NCBI RefSeq assembly: GCF_016859285.1
Contig: NC_053422.1
Location: forward strand, 21,989,501 to 22,053,500
Length of the DNA stretch: 64,000 nucleotides
Reading direction: 5' to 3'
Source of the DNA: Xiphias gladius
Taxonomy: Eukaryota; Chordata; Actinopteri; Istiophoriformes; Xiphiidae
Under the pieces are notes generated by a model. That model searched no databases, was not told where the DNA came from, and saw only the letters and a program-made list of their open reading frames with translations. Both the position numbers and the translations under genes were made by a program. Positions 1-11,891 of the stretch are shown one piece after another; position 1 is the first letter of the stretch, and each line of letters opens with the position of its first letter.

Positions 1-673
1 CCTCTAACCTGAACGGTTTGCATTTATTTGTAAAATAACAGCGCCAATATGTCCCAGTTCAGGCCTCATTGTCTAACACCACACCAGTGCCAAAGAGAGT
101 GCTCCAACGGTAGTTTCAGGATTAATATAACTGGCCCAGTTATATAGAGCACAGGTGGCCTCTGAGATTTAAATAGGCCACAAGCACTACCACTGTTAGC
201 TGACTGAAAAGACATTTGCAATATTTCCTGTATTCTCCCGTAATCACTCATATCCTAAGGGATGAATGTCAAAACATTAAATACTGCTTCACGTCACTTC
301 CCTTGAGAGTTACAACCTCAGTTGGCTTATTTTCATTGCCAGTTTGATAGAAGATTAATGTATCTATCACCACTGACTCCCCGTCCATGTGATAGCTTGC
401 CAAAAATATCACTCACCACTGACACCTTTAACAGATCAATTGGAAAAGAAAAAAGGGCAACTTAAAGCATTTTCTGATTATTTTATAATAATAAAAATAA
501 TAAAATGTACATTAGCTGTGACAGTATAATAGAAAACATTTTCTTTTTATACTTTATAAATTAGATGTACACTTTTGTCTGGAACAAACCCTCTTATCTA
601 GTTGGCCAGAGAGGAAAGCCTTTAATAAAAGTATTTCTGAGAGATGTGTGTGGGGCGGAAGAGGTGCCCCATG

Positions 674-708
674 TGAGTGTACGGGGGGGTACGGGGGTGT
701 ACGGGGGT
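674..708. repeat. Short G-rich minisatellite (GTACGGGGG units)
   Basis: About three tandem copies of a 9-10 base unit, tacggggg(g)g t, can be read directly. The units differ only in G-run length and one inserted GT. The G-runs of five or more could form a G-quadruplex, which is inference. Confidence 0.7.
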
Positions 709-3649
709 TAGCACAACAGCTCAGACCTCCTGCACTCTTTCATCTGGCTGTTTCAACATCCCTCTGTCCCCTCCACCCCTTCCACTGCACTCTCTTAAAC
801 AAATCCTCTTGGTTCTGACAACCTACTAACTCTTAAATAAATCCTGCCCAATGTGAGATCCCGGCCATTCCCTCCTGACCCAGACAATACCCCTCCAAAT
901 ACATACACACACACACAAACATACACACAGAGTGCTCCAGGTCAGAACTGTGACCTATCCAGACTTTGACCTGCGCGGGTGAAATAGTCAAAGTCCTTGT
1001 GGACTCAAATGTCCTCTTGGCTTCTAAAACCGCAGTCTCTCCTTTACTTTCTTTTCTCCTCTTCTCTTTCTCGCTCGCTCTCCTTTCCCTCGAGCCCCTC
1101 TGGAGACTCAGTGATAACCAGGGTAGACGGGAGGAGGAAGGGAGCGGAGGAAAGAGGGATGGAGGGAGGGGGAGGAGAGTGGTGAGAGGGAGTTGTGATG
1201 TCCCGACTCAGGGATATTTAATCCTCTCTGTGAGGGGCGAGCGTCTCTCTCCCTCTGTTTGGCTTTTGGAGATCAAAGAGGCCGTTCAGATCCTGGCAAG
1301 ATCCCTCGCTCTCTCCTCCTGAGTGGACCAGAGACTCACACAGACACACACATACGCTTAAGTAGCCTACTTGCGGTGACTGGCGAGGATGTTGGTGGTG
1401 GCGGTAATGAGGCAGTGATTGATGGGACTTTATGCTGCTTTACCCCACTGTCTTAAACCACCAGTATATGAGTCTCTGACTCCAAATAAAATCAAATCTG
1501 TGTGCAGAAGAAAAATGAGAAGAGAAAAAGCCCCACATTTGGGTTGAACTTTAGCTTTATCTCCATGGATTTACACTATTTAAAAGATAACTTCTTGCTC
1601 CTCACCGTGACTCCCTATCTTCTTCAGGTGGCAGTCAGTATAGTCGTAGTATAGTCATTCATCTGCAGTCTGAGAAAGCACCAAATGCAATTTTGTTTCG
1701 AAGTGTACTGTTGGCTTCAGGCCATGACCATAATGCTAATGTGGATACATTTGAAAAACCATCCTTTTTTTTTTTTTTCTGGCTTGGCCCTCCACCCACA
1801 CTAAATTGATAATTCATTCCCAGGAAACAGATTATTTAAAAAATGCTCTCTAAAATGAAGACATTTGAGAGCTCTCGTCTCACATTATGTTCTTTAAGGG
1901 GAAAGTGGAGTTTTTTGAGAACACTGAGGTACAGCTGTCATAAGAATTCAGGCATGTTATTGTCACATAATCGACTTGTAGCATGTAATCACGACATCAC
2001 CGGTCACAACAACATCAACGCAATCTTGGCTGGTGACCTCTGTTGCATGACTTGCCCTCTTCCGAATGTTTCTTGGCTGCGCCTACTGTCAAAAAATGGT
2101 GAAATGCTTCCCAAAGAATAACAAAATGGCACAAAGCTGCTTGACCCCACAGGCCTGATAGACCTTTTGATTGTCATTTCAGCGTGGATGATGAGACTTT
2201 AGGAAACAGTCTGAAAATTCTGTCGAAGTCCAAGTAATTCCTAGGGATTCAAGGCTAATCAGTGTTAGACATAAGGTGTAGGCGTTGGTCTATAACATCA
2301 GATGCTGTCCCTGGAAATTCCTACAGACTTGGCTCAGAGTTAAACATGTTAAACAACTCTGCGAATGTACTCATCATAGGCAGAGCGCCTTATTGTTGGA
2401 TGCAATAATGTTTTTCTCATCTAATGCCGAAAATGAGTTTCACACCCATTGCAGCAGAACTCTTGCCAAGTGTTTATAATATTACTTAAAAGATATTCTG
2501 TGAGTCATGAAGTGAGTACATTTCAGCGCTTTCTGTTTCATCACCCTGGAGGAGTTTGTTAACAGTGGGAGCTGTAAACCGAATAGCTGGCGATAACAAA
2601 AGTGATGATTCCAATGTTTCCTTTCATTTGTATTTTAATTTTATACCAATCCCCTGAAACACACACACACACATTTATGCACTTACACACACAAATGTAA
2701 ACCCACGGCTCCCCTGCCACTCGGCTTCTGAGGTTTGCAGGTCTCTGATAGGAAGCCTCTGAAATGGAAAAGAGATAAGAGTAAATAAACAAATAAATAC
2801 AATAAAAACGAATTTGTGCTGGTTCAGTGCACACAGAGGGAAAGGGGGAGAGGGAAACGGAGGGAGTGCACTCTGCAAGGCCTGACGACAAACCCCACAA
2901 AGATGCATTCTCAATAAAGCAAAGCAAGGTAAATAGCTAAGTGAATTCATGCAAGTTCCATTTATTCAGTGAAATCTGTTGAGACTTTGCACTGATAGAG
3001 AGAGACACCATTTGGCTCTCTGACAATGGAGCTATCAGTTACTGTCTTTGTGTTCCCTCGATATGATCTCTGTCCATTTTATGCAACTGAATTGCTCCAA
3101 AAAAAGCATTTCATTTCCATCACAATAAAGTTATATGGTGTTGTCAGCTAATTCTCAATGGCATAACAAGCTTTCTTTCAGCCTTTGTCAATACCTTTGC
3201 GGAGGAACCATGCTTAACCAAATGTTCTGCATAGCCAATCTGCCTTTAAAGCAGTACTTTGATGTGCACCCACACCAACGTGCCACTCCAGCAGCCTTTC
3301 TTCTCAGATGTTGCTTAATTACACTATCATAGTCTGTTAATTACCTTATCAGTGCTGCATAATCCCATGGTCAGTGTCTGAACGCCATGTATCAAAGCAA
3401 AGCAAGTCTCTTTCATGTGCTTTTTTTGGTTCTGATTAGTGGATTCAGTGGTTTAGGATTGCAGATGAAGTTAGCTATTTTTACAAACAAATAATGTCTT
3501 TAGAAGAAAATAGAAATAGGTGTTTGTTTTATTTTGTTTATTTAGTGTAGTAGTGCTCTGCTAATTCTAATTGTTGCCCCAGAGAATTAATCTTGTTTCA
3601 CAAGAGTAAGGAAAACGAAGCAAAGTGCTGGCCTGGCTCATAGATGTGA

Positions 3650-4275
3650 TGTGTGAAAGAAACAGCTCAACATTTTTGGAAATACGCTTATTCGCTTTCT
3701 TTCTTAGAATGACAAGATTGATACCACTGTCATGTCTGTACTTTAAATACGGGGGTGGAGCTGTGAGGTGATTAGCCTAGCTTAGCATAAAGACTGGAAG
3801 TATGGAGAAACAGCTAGCCTGGCTTTGTCCAAAGTTTCAAAAATGTGGTTACAACAGCCCCAAAACTTAACATGTCGTACCTTGGTTTTTTGTAATCCAT
3901 ACATCAAAAGAAATTGCAAAAACAATTGCAATTTTTCGAGCAACAGTTTTGCGCTCAGTACTTCAGTGCTGTACCTCTGGTTATAGTGTTGGTTGCCAAA
4001 TGCTGTGTGGTTTATCAGCACAGTCTTTGGTTCTGGTCTCTTTTTAGGCACGACTGTACCAAATCTGGATCCTCACTCAAGAGAAAGAAGCTGTGCACAG
4101 TCACTGCACCGACTGGTGTTAGCAAAGACATAACTTCTTGTAACAACAAATGGTTATTTTTACATTTCTTTTTCTGTATGGGTAAAACGAATGAGATTCA
4201 GTGCGCTGCTTACTGAGCTTTAGAGCTGCTCCCAGTTTTTAATGCTAATCTAGCTAACACTTCCTTAAAGTAGCT
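3650..4275 (+). repeat. Interspersed MITE-like repeat, copy 1
   Basis: The block starts near a segment reading ggaaatacgcttattcgc and continues through agcttagcataaagactgg and gaaacagctagcctggct. From memory this is a widespread percomorph repeat consensus. A second, more diverged copy in the same orientation lies at about 29.64-30.16 kb. It has no coding capacity. The boundaries are approximate because I could not align copies, and the superfamily is not certain. Confidence 0.6.
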
Positions 4276-6218
4276 CTGCACTTGACGCACAGACATGAGA
4301 TTTATGTGCTGCGAGTTTCCCTGTTGATTAGCAAAACTAAACAGTGTGCCCATGAAAGTGGTCATTGTAGGTGTGTACATCTGTATTGAGACGTTAAGCT
4401 CATCTCCATGGCATCTCTACATGTGTTTTTTTGTGGCTGCAGAGAAGCACAGAAAATATATAATCAAAAATAATGTCAGTCTTCTCATAAAACATAATCT
4501 TCTGTGTTGGAGTCATGGGGTGACTGAAAGCATGTCTTGACTGGCATCTATATGTCTACCTTGAGTGCATCTGATGTGCTGCATATGTGTCGATTCTATC
4601 TACACACAGCTCTGTTTTGAAATGGAGATGGTAATTGAGAAATAATTGGCGGGGCTAGTGAAACGTTTCTCGAGCGTGGAAGATGCATGCCTTAATGCTA
4701 ATTCCACTCAGAATATGTTAACGTATGCACAGATGTTAATGTAGACTCCACGTTGGGCTCTTGTGTTGTGCACCTCAGTGCTCTCCCAGTGCGCATGTCT
4801 TCTTCCCCCTCAGCTCAGCCAGCAGGCTACTGGATCTGTCAACTTGGGGAAAATTTCCATTTTGGAGCTAACTCTGCAGCCTTTTGATGGATACATCTTG
4901 CCGACTTTTATCTCTCAGAGCGTCTGCAAACTAATTAATTTTTTTTTTTCTCACTCTCTCTCTCTCTCCCCTTCAGGCAAATATTTGTTTCCTCAGAAGT
5001 GAGCGTGGGCAAACCTTCCTCACAGCTCCATATGCTGCCAGCTGCCAATCAAGCGGGCTGGAACCCTGAAACTAATCGCAACCCCCTCCTCCCCTCTCCT
5101 CTGTCCCCTCTTCCTCTCCTTCAGCAGAAATGAAAGAAGTTCGTGAGGGGACTAGTGTGTGTATAGGGGGATGTTTAAAGGAAAATAAAGACATACTGTT
5201 GAGAAGAAGAAAAGAGATGGTTAAGACACAAGCCCAAAGCAGTGTCTCTTCTGCTCTGCCTGTCCACGCAGAGCTCTTCATGCTCGTCTTTATACTAAGC
5301 TCTTCGTTTCTATTTTACTTTATTGTATTTATGTATTTTTTGTTCAGTTGGATTGTGCTGTATCTGTACTGGATTTGGTTTGTTTGCCAGACAGCTCCAA
5401 CAGTGATCAGTACCTGTACATAGTGATTTGTGTGTATCTGTGTGCTTTGAGTGTTTCCTAGGTAGTGGTGTGTGCCAGGTCCAAACACAAACACACAGAT
5501 TGAGCCAAAACAGCTTTACATCCCCCTGTACATCGGCAGCAAGTGAATGAAGAAGGTAGCAGCAGCAAAAACTTACTGGAGGGGTTTCACTCAGAGTTTG
5601 TTTGGGACATTTTAATGGACATTTAGTTCCCGGATGCATAACCCTAACTTAGCTGATACATGGATAGTTTTACATAATGTTTGCACTGTGCCAGGTTTTG
5701 CTGAGCCCACTGTCAATGGTGGGCCCACGCTGTGCTCTGTTGCTCAATAGATTGGTGTTTTTGATAAATATAGCACTGGGGTGGAGAAAATTGGGATTGG
5801 GGGTATATTTATATTGGGGATAATTTTTGCCATTATTAAATAGGGACAACAAGACAGGAAATGAAGACAGAGAAAGACATATTGGACAACGTGCAACAAA
5901 GGTCAACAGCCAGACTCTAACTGTTGACTCATCGACACTGTTGTCACCATCCTAAATGGCAGACCCACCAGGATGTCCCAGCAAATCACTTTTGAGGAAC
6001 GCTTATACATAGGTAAGTTTTTCCATCATTAGCATGTTGCATGTGTTTCTTATCAAAATTGGCAACAGAGATCGTAAGAGCAGAAGGAGGCAGAATTCAG
6101 TAGTTAACCAATGGGAAGACTTGTCTCAGTTCACCACATCACATGGAGCTGGACTAATATAGGGCTAACTGTAAAGGGTGGTTATGCTTCAAATGAACTA
6201 GTTTGTACAACGTGGGAC

Positions 6219-6828
6219 TAGGGCTGGATCAAAAAACAGATTTTCTGATTAATCGGGATTTTTATTTGACTGATTCAATATCGATTCTTAAAATCCCAAG
6301 ATCAATCTTTGCATTTGCATCTTTCCTCAGTAAACATACATCTGTGCTAAATGTGTATGAAGTGTTTAAATGTTGTGAGTGATTCAGTTATTACAAAAAT
6401 GCTATTTGAAGTTAAAAAGTAATGTAGATTATAGCTGTTATTTGAGGCGTCCTGAGTTACGACGGTCTTGTTAACTGTGATATGAATAGTTACGCTTTAT
6501 GCTGACCCGCCACAGTTTATGGGACTGTTGTGACTCAGGACGGTTAGCAGACTCTGGCTATCACGTAGCAAATCTAGAGATCGCATCCATTCGAGGGCGT
6601 AGACTGAAAAAGACTCTACACACTGATCAGAGCTCTGAATGTAGGAGATATTTAAGTTCATTGGATATATTCTGAGAAGTGCTTCACGCAACATTGATCA
6701 ATTGATGTAATGGAATCATCAAGAATCTAATCAAATCAAATCGAATTTAATAGAAAATGAATCATCTCTGGACTTTCTGGAATCTAAATCGAATCAAACT
6801 GGGAGATCAGTGCAGATATTCAGCCCTA
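6219..6828. mobile_element. Non-autonomous hAT-like DNA element
   Basis: The block begins tagggctgg and ends cagcccta, giving inverted termini TAGGGCTG/CAGCCCTA of the hAT style. The flanking octamers are cgtgggac (left) and catgcgac (right), matching at 6 of 8 positions, as expected for an aged 8-bp hAT target duplication. The interior is AT-rich, with multiple gattaatc / gattcgat-like repeats near both ends, and has no transposase. Confidence 0.65.
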
Positions 6829-7593
6829 CATGCGACCAACCACATCCAAAAGCAAAAGTGTTTATACGACATACATAGAGAGCTGGAGCAATAAACCCGC
6901 CATCTGCATTACACTGGCCCCCTCACCACTCTTTGAGAAGTCTGTCTTTTGGGTCTTTTTTTTAGTCCTGATGCAGAGAACCGCACAGATTGGAATCACA
7001 GTCCTTCACTTTTGGACAATAGCTCCATTTAGCCGTTCATGGAATTGCATTCATTGGTGCACATAACAAGTGACAGAAACAGTTATTTAAACCAAAACAA
7101 AAAAGAGCTTGAGAGCGAAGTTCATATCCTCCGCACACCTGGCCAATCACCTGGCCAAAGCGGGCGTTCTTGTTTGATTGATTGAAGGCCTTCAACTCTA
7201 AGTAAGACAGAAACCAGCTTTGTGCCACCAAGCCAGGGACACCGGTTTTGTCCCCCTTTCACACAAAGTATCTCCAATCACCCACATTAGTCCCCAAATT
7301 TGGTTTAATTATGCACACGTGTATCGTACAGTCTTTTTTAATATATAAACAAAGATAAAAGCAAAATAATATGCTGGTTTCTATCACTCTGTCCATAAAC
7401 ATGCAACGAGAAGTAGCAGCACTTCCTCTAACTGTGGTGAATGCCAATCAATTCAAAAATTAGAGCAGCACCTTGCCAGTACTTTAGCCTTTTTTTCTTT
7501 TGGCATTCCTGCTACCCGCACCTCACCTCACCAGTCTATAGAATTACTCTGCCAAATATAAAAACAAGCTGTTTCCATTTGCTATACATCCAG

Positions 7594-7775
7594 TATTTAT
7601 CGTGGGCGATTCAGGCAGTAGAGCGGATTTTGTCCACTGATCGCAGGGTTGGCGGTTTGATCCCGTGCTCCCCCAGTCCGAATGCCAAAGTGTCCTTGGG
7701 CAAGACGTTGAATCCTAAGTTGCCTCTCTTGTAAATCACTTTGGCTAAAAGCACTTGCCAAATGAGTAAATGTAA
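7594..7775 (+). mobile_element. tRNA-derived SINE
   Basis: A tRNA-like head is visible. An A-box-like stretch (gcagtagagcgga) is followed by a B-box-like stretch (ggttggcggtttgatccc, compare GGTTCGAATCC). The body reads gtgtccttgggcaagac and the tail tttggctaaaagcacttgcc, which resembles a common fish tRNA-SINE (counterpart consensus: cactttgagtgg...aaagcgctatataaat). The copy is diverged and probably inactive. It transcribes in the plus direction. Confidence 0.7.
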
Positions 7776-8361
7776 ATTTTCTCGAGACTATACACTACAG
7801 TTCCCCCCCGCTTTAAATTTTTAATTTCTTTACTGTTTTCAGCAGCAAAAACAACATCTGGTGAATTTGCTGTAACATTTGAAAACACATTATATTCAGT
7901 ATTTTGAACATGTTGGGTGCAACACAGGAATGTTTACACATTCTCTCAGAAGAAAGAACATACGATATAATGTCCTTCCCTCATAAGTCAGCTATTGTAT
8001 CATGCCTTGCTAGTAGATCCTGTCTGTTGTATACATTGCAGCCAGTCACACACTCACTCTTCGCTGTCTCCCTCCTGTTATCATCATCAGAGTATGTGTG
8101 TGTAAGTGATCCTGTCTTTGTGAGGTTAATTGAAGGCAGGAGCTCTGACTGTCTGAGACATAATCTGTCTGCATGAACAGTGTGTATGTGTGTGGGTGTG
8201 TGTGTGTGGGGAGAGGGTTGGTGTTTGAGGGGAGGGATGTCTTTAATAAGACCACACTAGTTATTTATACAAAAACTGAAAAAGAAACACACTGCAACTA
8301 TTCTTTATCCCTCCACCTGCTCCCTCTCTACCTCGACTATACTACTCCCCAGTACAGATTA

Positions 8362-8364
<3 letters not shown>

Positions 8365-8436
<72 letters not shown>
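8365..8436. repeat. (GT)n microsatellite
   Basis: About 35 uninterrupted GT units. A shorter CA tract with interruptions follows at about 8635-8675. Confidence 0.95.
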
Positions 8437-8437
<1 letters not shown>

Positions 8438-9621
8438 GTTCGGGGTGGTGGGGCTGTTCCTGGGGATTTGGGTTGTACAAAAGAAACAAAAAAAAGCAAG
8501 AGTGATGCCATAAGGCTTTCTATTCTCTCATATCAGCTCTTATCAGGGCAGTCATTTTTGACAGGAGAAAAGCCTTTATCTGGGAGAAACTGTGTCCGTC
8601 TGGCCCTGCACACAACATACACACATATGCACAAACACACACTCACACTCACACAAACACACACACACACACACAAAAGAGCCACGCTCAGGGCCTGGCG
8701 GGCTGGAGCTCACACACACGGAGCAGGTAATCGGCTCACTAGTAGAGTTAGGGGGTTAGAGAAAGGACAGAAAGAGCTCTCACCAAGTGTATCCCCCTCT
8801 TTGACTGGATTAGAGCCCACCAGTATTCTGTCCAGGTGCTCTGGAGGACGGAGGGGTGAGGCATTCGCATAGGGTTAATTTACCCTACCTACTGTGAGAC
8901 CACATCCTGCTGTTTGGCGTTTGACACATCGCATACATGGGGCTTTTAGCAAATACTGGGATATTATCAGCTTACAATGCTGCCGCACCTGAAAATATCC
9001 AGATCCATGCATATGTGTCCACACATACATATACATATAATTCACACTCATTACCCCTAATCAACAAGACGTATGCTCTTTGGGTTCCTCGGGTCTGCTG
9101 GGGTTAATTTGCAAAGCATTTATTACTTTATTATCATGTCATGTCTTTATTCACGTGATGCTCACTTTGCCATATGCATAATATTATAATGCCATTATTG
9201 CTGACACTTCAAGTGCAAGATTATTTCTTCCTTAAATGAAGTGATAGTGTTTCCATTGTTGTGGATGACAGGGGAGGAGACATAAGAGTTAATTAACTAT
9301 GATTAGGAAGAGCTACAGTCATTGAACAAGCCAGCGTTCTAGCTCAATACTCTGCTCCGTAATTGCTTCCTTTCCTTTCCTTCACTTTCCTTTCCTTTTT
9401 CCATCCCACTGACTGCTCTCTCATATTTCTACCCTCTGTCTGTCCATGCATGGGAGGTTCTCCTTTTGAAGAGGAGAGCTGGAGAGCCCTCTGCTGGCTG
9501 ATGGTAGTAATTCAAGTGAACACGATGCCAACTATTAATTAGTCTTGTGTGACAAGTGAAGGTTTGGGGGGGGGGTCGTTTGCATGACCTCAAAACGTTG
9601 GGCGTCTTTCAACCCTCACAC

Positions 9622-9623
<2 letters not shown>

Positions 9624-9708
<85 letters not shown>
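9624..9708. repeat. (CA)n microsatellite with AT tail
   Basis: About 41 CA units pass directly into an alternating at-rich stretch (atatatattt). The apparent poly-His/Thr open frames across it are artefacts of the repeat. Confidence 0.95.
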
Positions 9709-9716
<8 letters not shown>

Positions 9717-11891
9717 TTGTATATATTATATGTATATATTTTTAACTGTGTGATGCTGCAAAGTGTGTCTTCTTGTGTCTTGGCTTATCCATGATTGTTG
9801 ACTTCTCACCCCAAAAGAGGCGAGGCAAAAGGATGCTGATGTTTCTGTTAAATTTGCTGTGGATAGTCAAGGCCCCAAATTATGATTCAAAATGGTTTTG
9901 GTGACCCTCCTGACCTTTCCGCCAAAATTTGCAGTGGTAAAAAAAAAAAATAAATAGAAAAGAATTAAATAAAATAAATTCTAAAGTCTAAACTCAGTGA
10001 GCAGAGTTTCTCGGTATTTGTCCCTTCAAGGATTAGTAGTTTTGATTTTACTGACCCCATGACTTTTCATCCACCCTCAGGATAAACATTACATTTCTGG
10101 TGCTACTGGTAAGGAGCTTACAATAGCTAAATCATAATTGTAACTACAGTTGTTGGTAGTTCCCGAAGCCAAGTTCAGTTGTAGTGAGTGTTTCATAAGG
10201 CAGCTGTGACCATTCCAGCTTGGTGAACCACAATAAAGTGAAGAAGAATTCAGACAAGCGCAGATAGATATAGAAAGGAGAAAATGATGGTTTATTGGAA
10301 GTGTTTTGAAACAACATGTTTTGCTTTTACGAGAGAAAATTCTCAATGGATGGGAAATGTTTGGCAAATGTACATTGGGAGAACATCCACTTTCCCTTCT
10401 CACTACTCCTATTGAGTGACTATGAATACTAGTGAGAAGCACACCACTGAATATTCTGTATATCATATAATCACACATACATTTACCAATAACAATCATG
10501 TAAAAGACCACAGGTTCAACGTACCAAAATTCGAGGGTATCCTCTGACAGACACAGGCAGCACAGTAAACTGAGCGGATCTATAGCATTTGATGGCTATG
10601 GTCCTATATTACAGCAGTACTCTCAACATGCATTACATCAGTCAGAACTAGGATCAGCTCTGTATGCGGAGGAAAAGCCCAGTATGTTTCAATAATTAAC
10701 ATTGGTGTGTTGTGGACAGTTTGATCACAGCATGTGTGAGTGTGTGAGTGCATGAACGTGTGTGTTTGATCAGTGAGGTCCCCACCCCTCAAACACCAGC
10801 TCCTTCTCCACAGTACAGTAGATGAAAGCTGATATGCGTGACCTAGAGTCCACTTGCCTGCTTCCACATGCTGCCCATTCAGACCAATGAAAAAGGAGGA
10901 TGATCTAATATTGTAGCAGTTATGATACAATCGCAAGTCTGTCTTTGCCCTTTGGAAAACACTGAGGAAAGGAAAGAATGCCCAGAGGGGTGTGAGTGCA
11001 ACGGATGTGTGTCAACAGAATATCTATTAGTGGCAGGGGTTTTCTGAATGTAACGTTTACAAGTAGGGTAGGATAGAGAAACATAATAGTATGAGGCAGA
11101 AAAGAGAAAGCATAACGATTAGAATGAGGGAGTGAAATATGATTGGGGTGAAGGAGGCAGGTGGCCGGCCCTCTGTACACCAACCAAACCCACAAACAGC
11201 TGTTCATTTCTCAAAGCCCCCTTGTGCCCCCCCTGCACGCATCAATTCTTTCTCTATCCCCCCTATACCCACATCCATCCCACTCCTGCCCCACCCCCAC
11301 CCTCTATCCAAACTTACCATTTCTGTTTAAAGTCCATCCAGCCATTCCTCCCTCCCACCTCGCTCTGCTCTAGCTAGCCTACTCTGATCGTGTGCCAAAT
11401 CCAGGACAGGGGACACAGCTGGTTCACCCATGCGTTTTCTCACCGTCCGCTCTATGGATTCATCATTTGCAGCATTAATACAAGCTGCAATTGGTAGAAT
11501 GACAGTAGGATGCAACTGGGTGGAAGAAATATTTATATTCACAGGGTTTTGCCAAGACAAAAATCTCTCAGATTAGATGTCTTAACACATCTTGTACCGT
11601 ATTATATCCATTCCAATTCATGCTAATCATATAAACTCTACCACTGACCTATTGTGGTATTGATATTCTTGTGTAATTGGTGATTTTTATGGAACTCAAG
11701 CAAAGCTAGCGATCAACAACTGCTGCACCGAACCAGTGTCTCTGACTGCATGCAACATCCAAAGGGTGGTGCTGTAATATTGGTCATATCTTTCCAGCCG
11801 GTATTTACACATCCCACAAGTGTGCCGCTGAGTCCCAGTGTAGGGCGTAAAAAGGTCGGTCCACTCTTCTCGTATGGGCCAGATGGGGAGC

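Larger units (their letters stand above)
1..11891. other. Gene-free left flank (downstream of tmem182)
   Basis: I find no supported coding exon here. Open frames over 60 codons exist, but none has family resemblance, paired splice sites or sensible composition. The stretch holds CA/GT tracts, a G-rich minisatellite, a hAT-like element, a tRNA-derived SINE, an older interspersed repeat, and several AT-rich blocks with homeodomain-like ATTA/TAAT cores that could be conserved regulatory DNA. The end nearest 11.9 kb presumably includes the 3' UTR of the TMEM182 gene, which is read leftwards. I cannot fix its poly(A) site. Confidence 0.6.

Noticed and set aside
966-1322. 118-codon plus-strand open frame in the left flank
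   Set aside because: The Leu/Ser-rich then Gly/Arg-rich composition follows CT- and GA-rich DNA. No family, splice or Kozak support.
8173-8872. Open frames made of poly(Val-Cys) or poly(Thr-His)
   Set aside because: They are direct translations of (GT)n/(CA)n tracts. The same artefact explains frames at 9.6, 15.5, 22.0, 46.5, 48.8, 50.7 and 52.1 kb.
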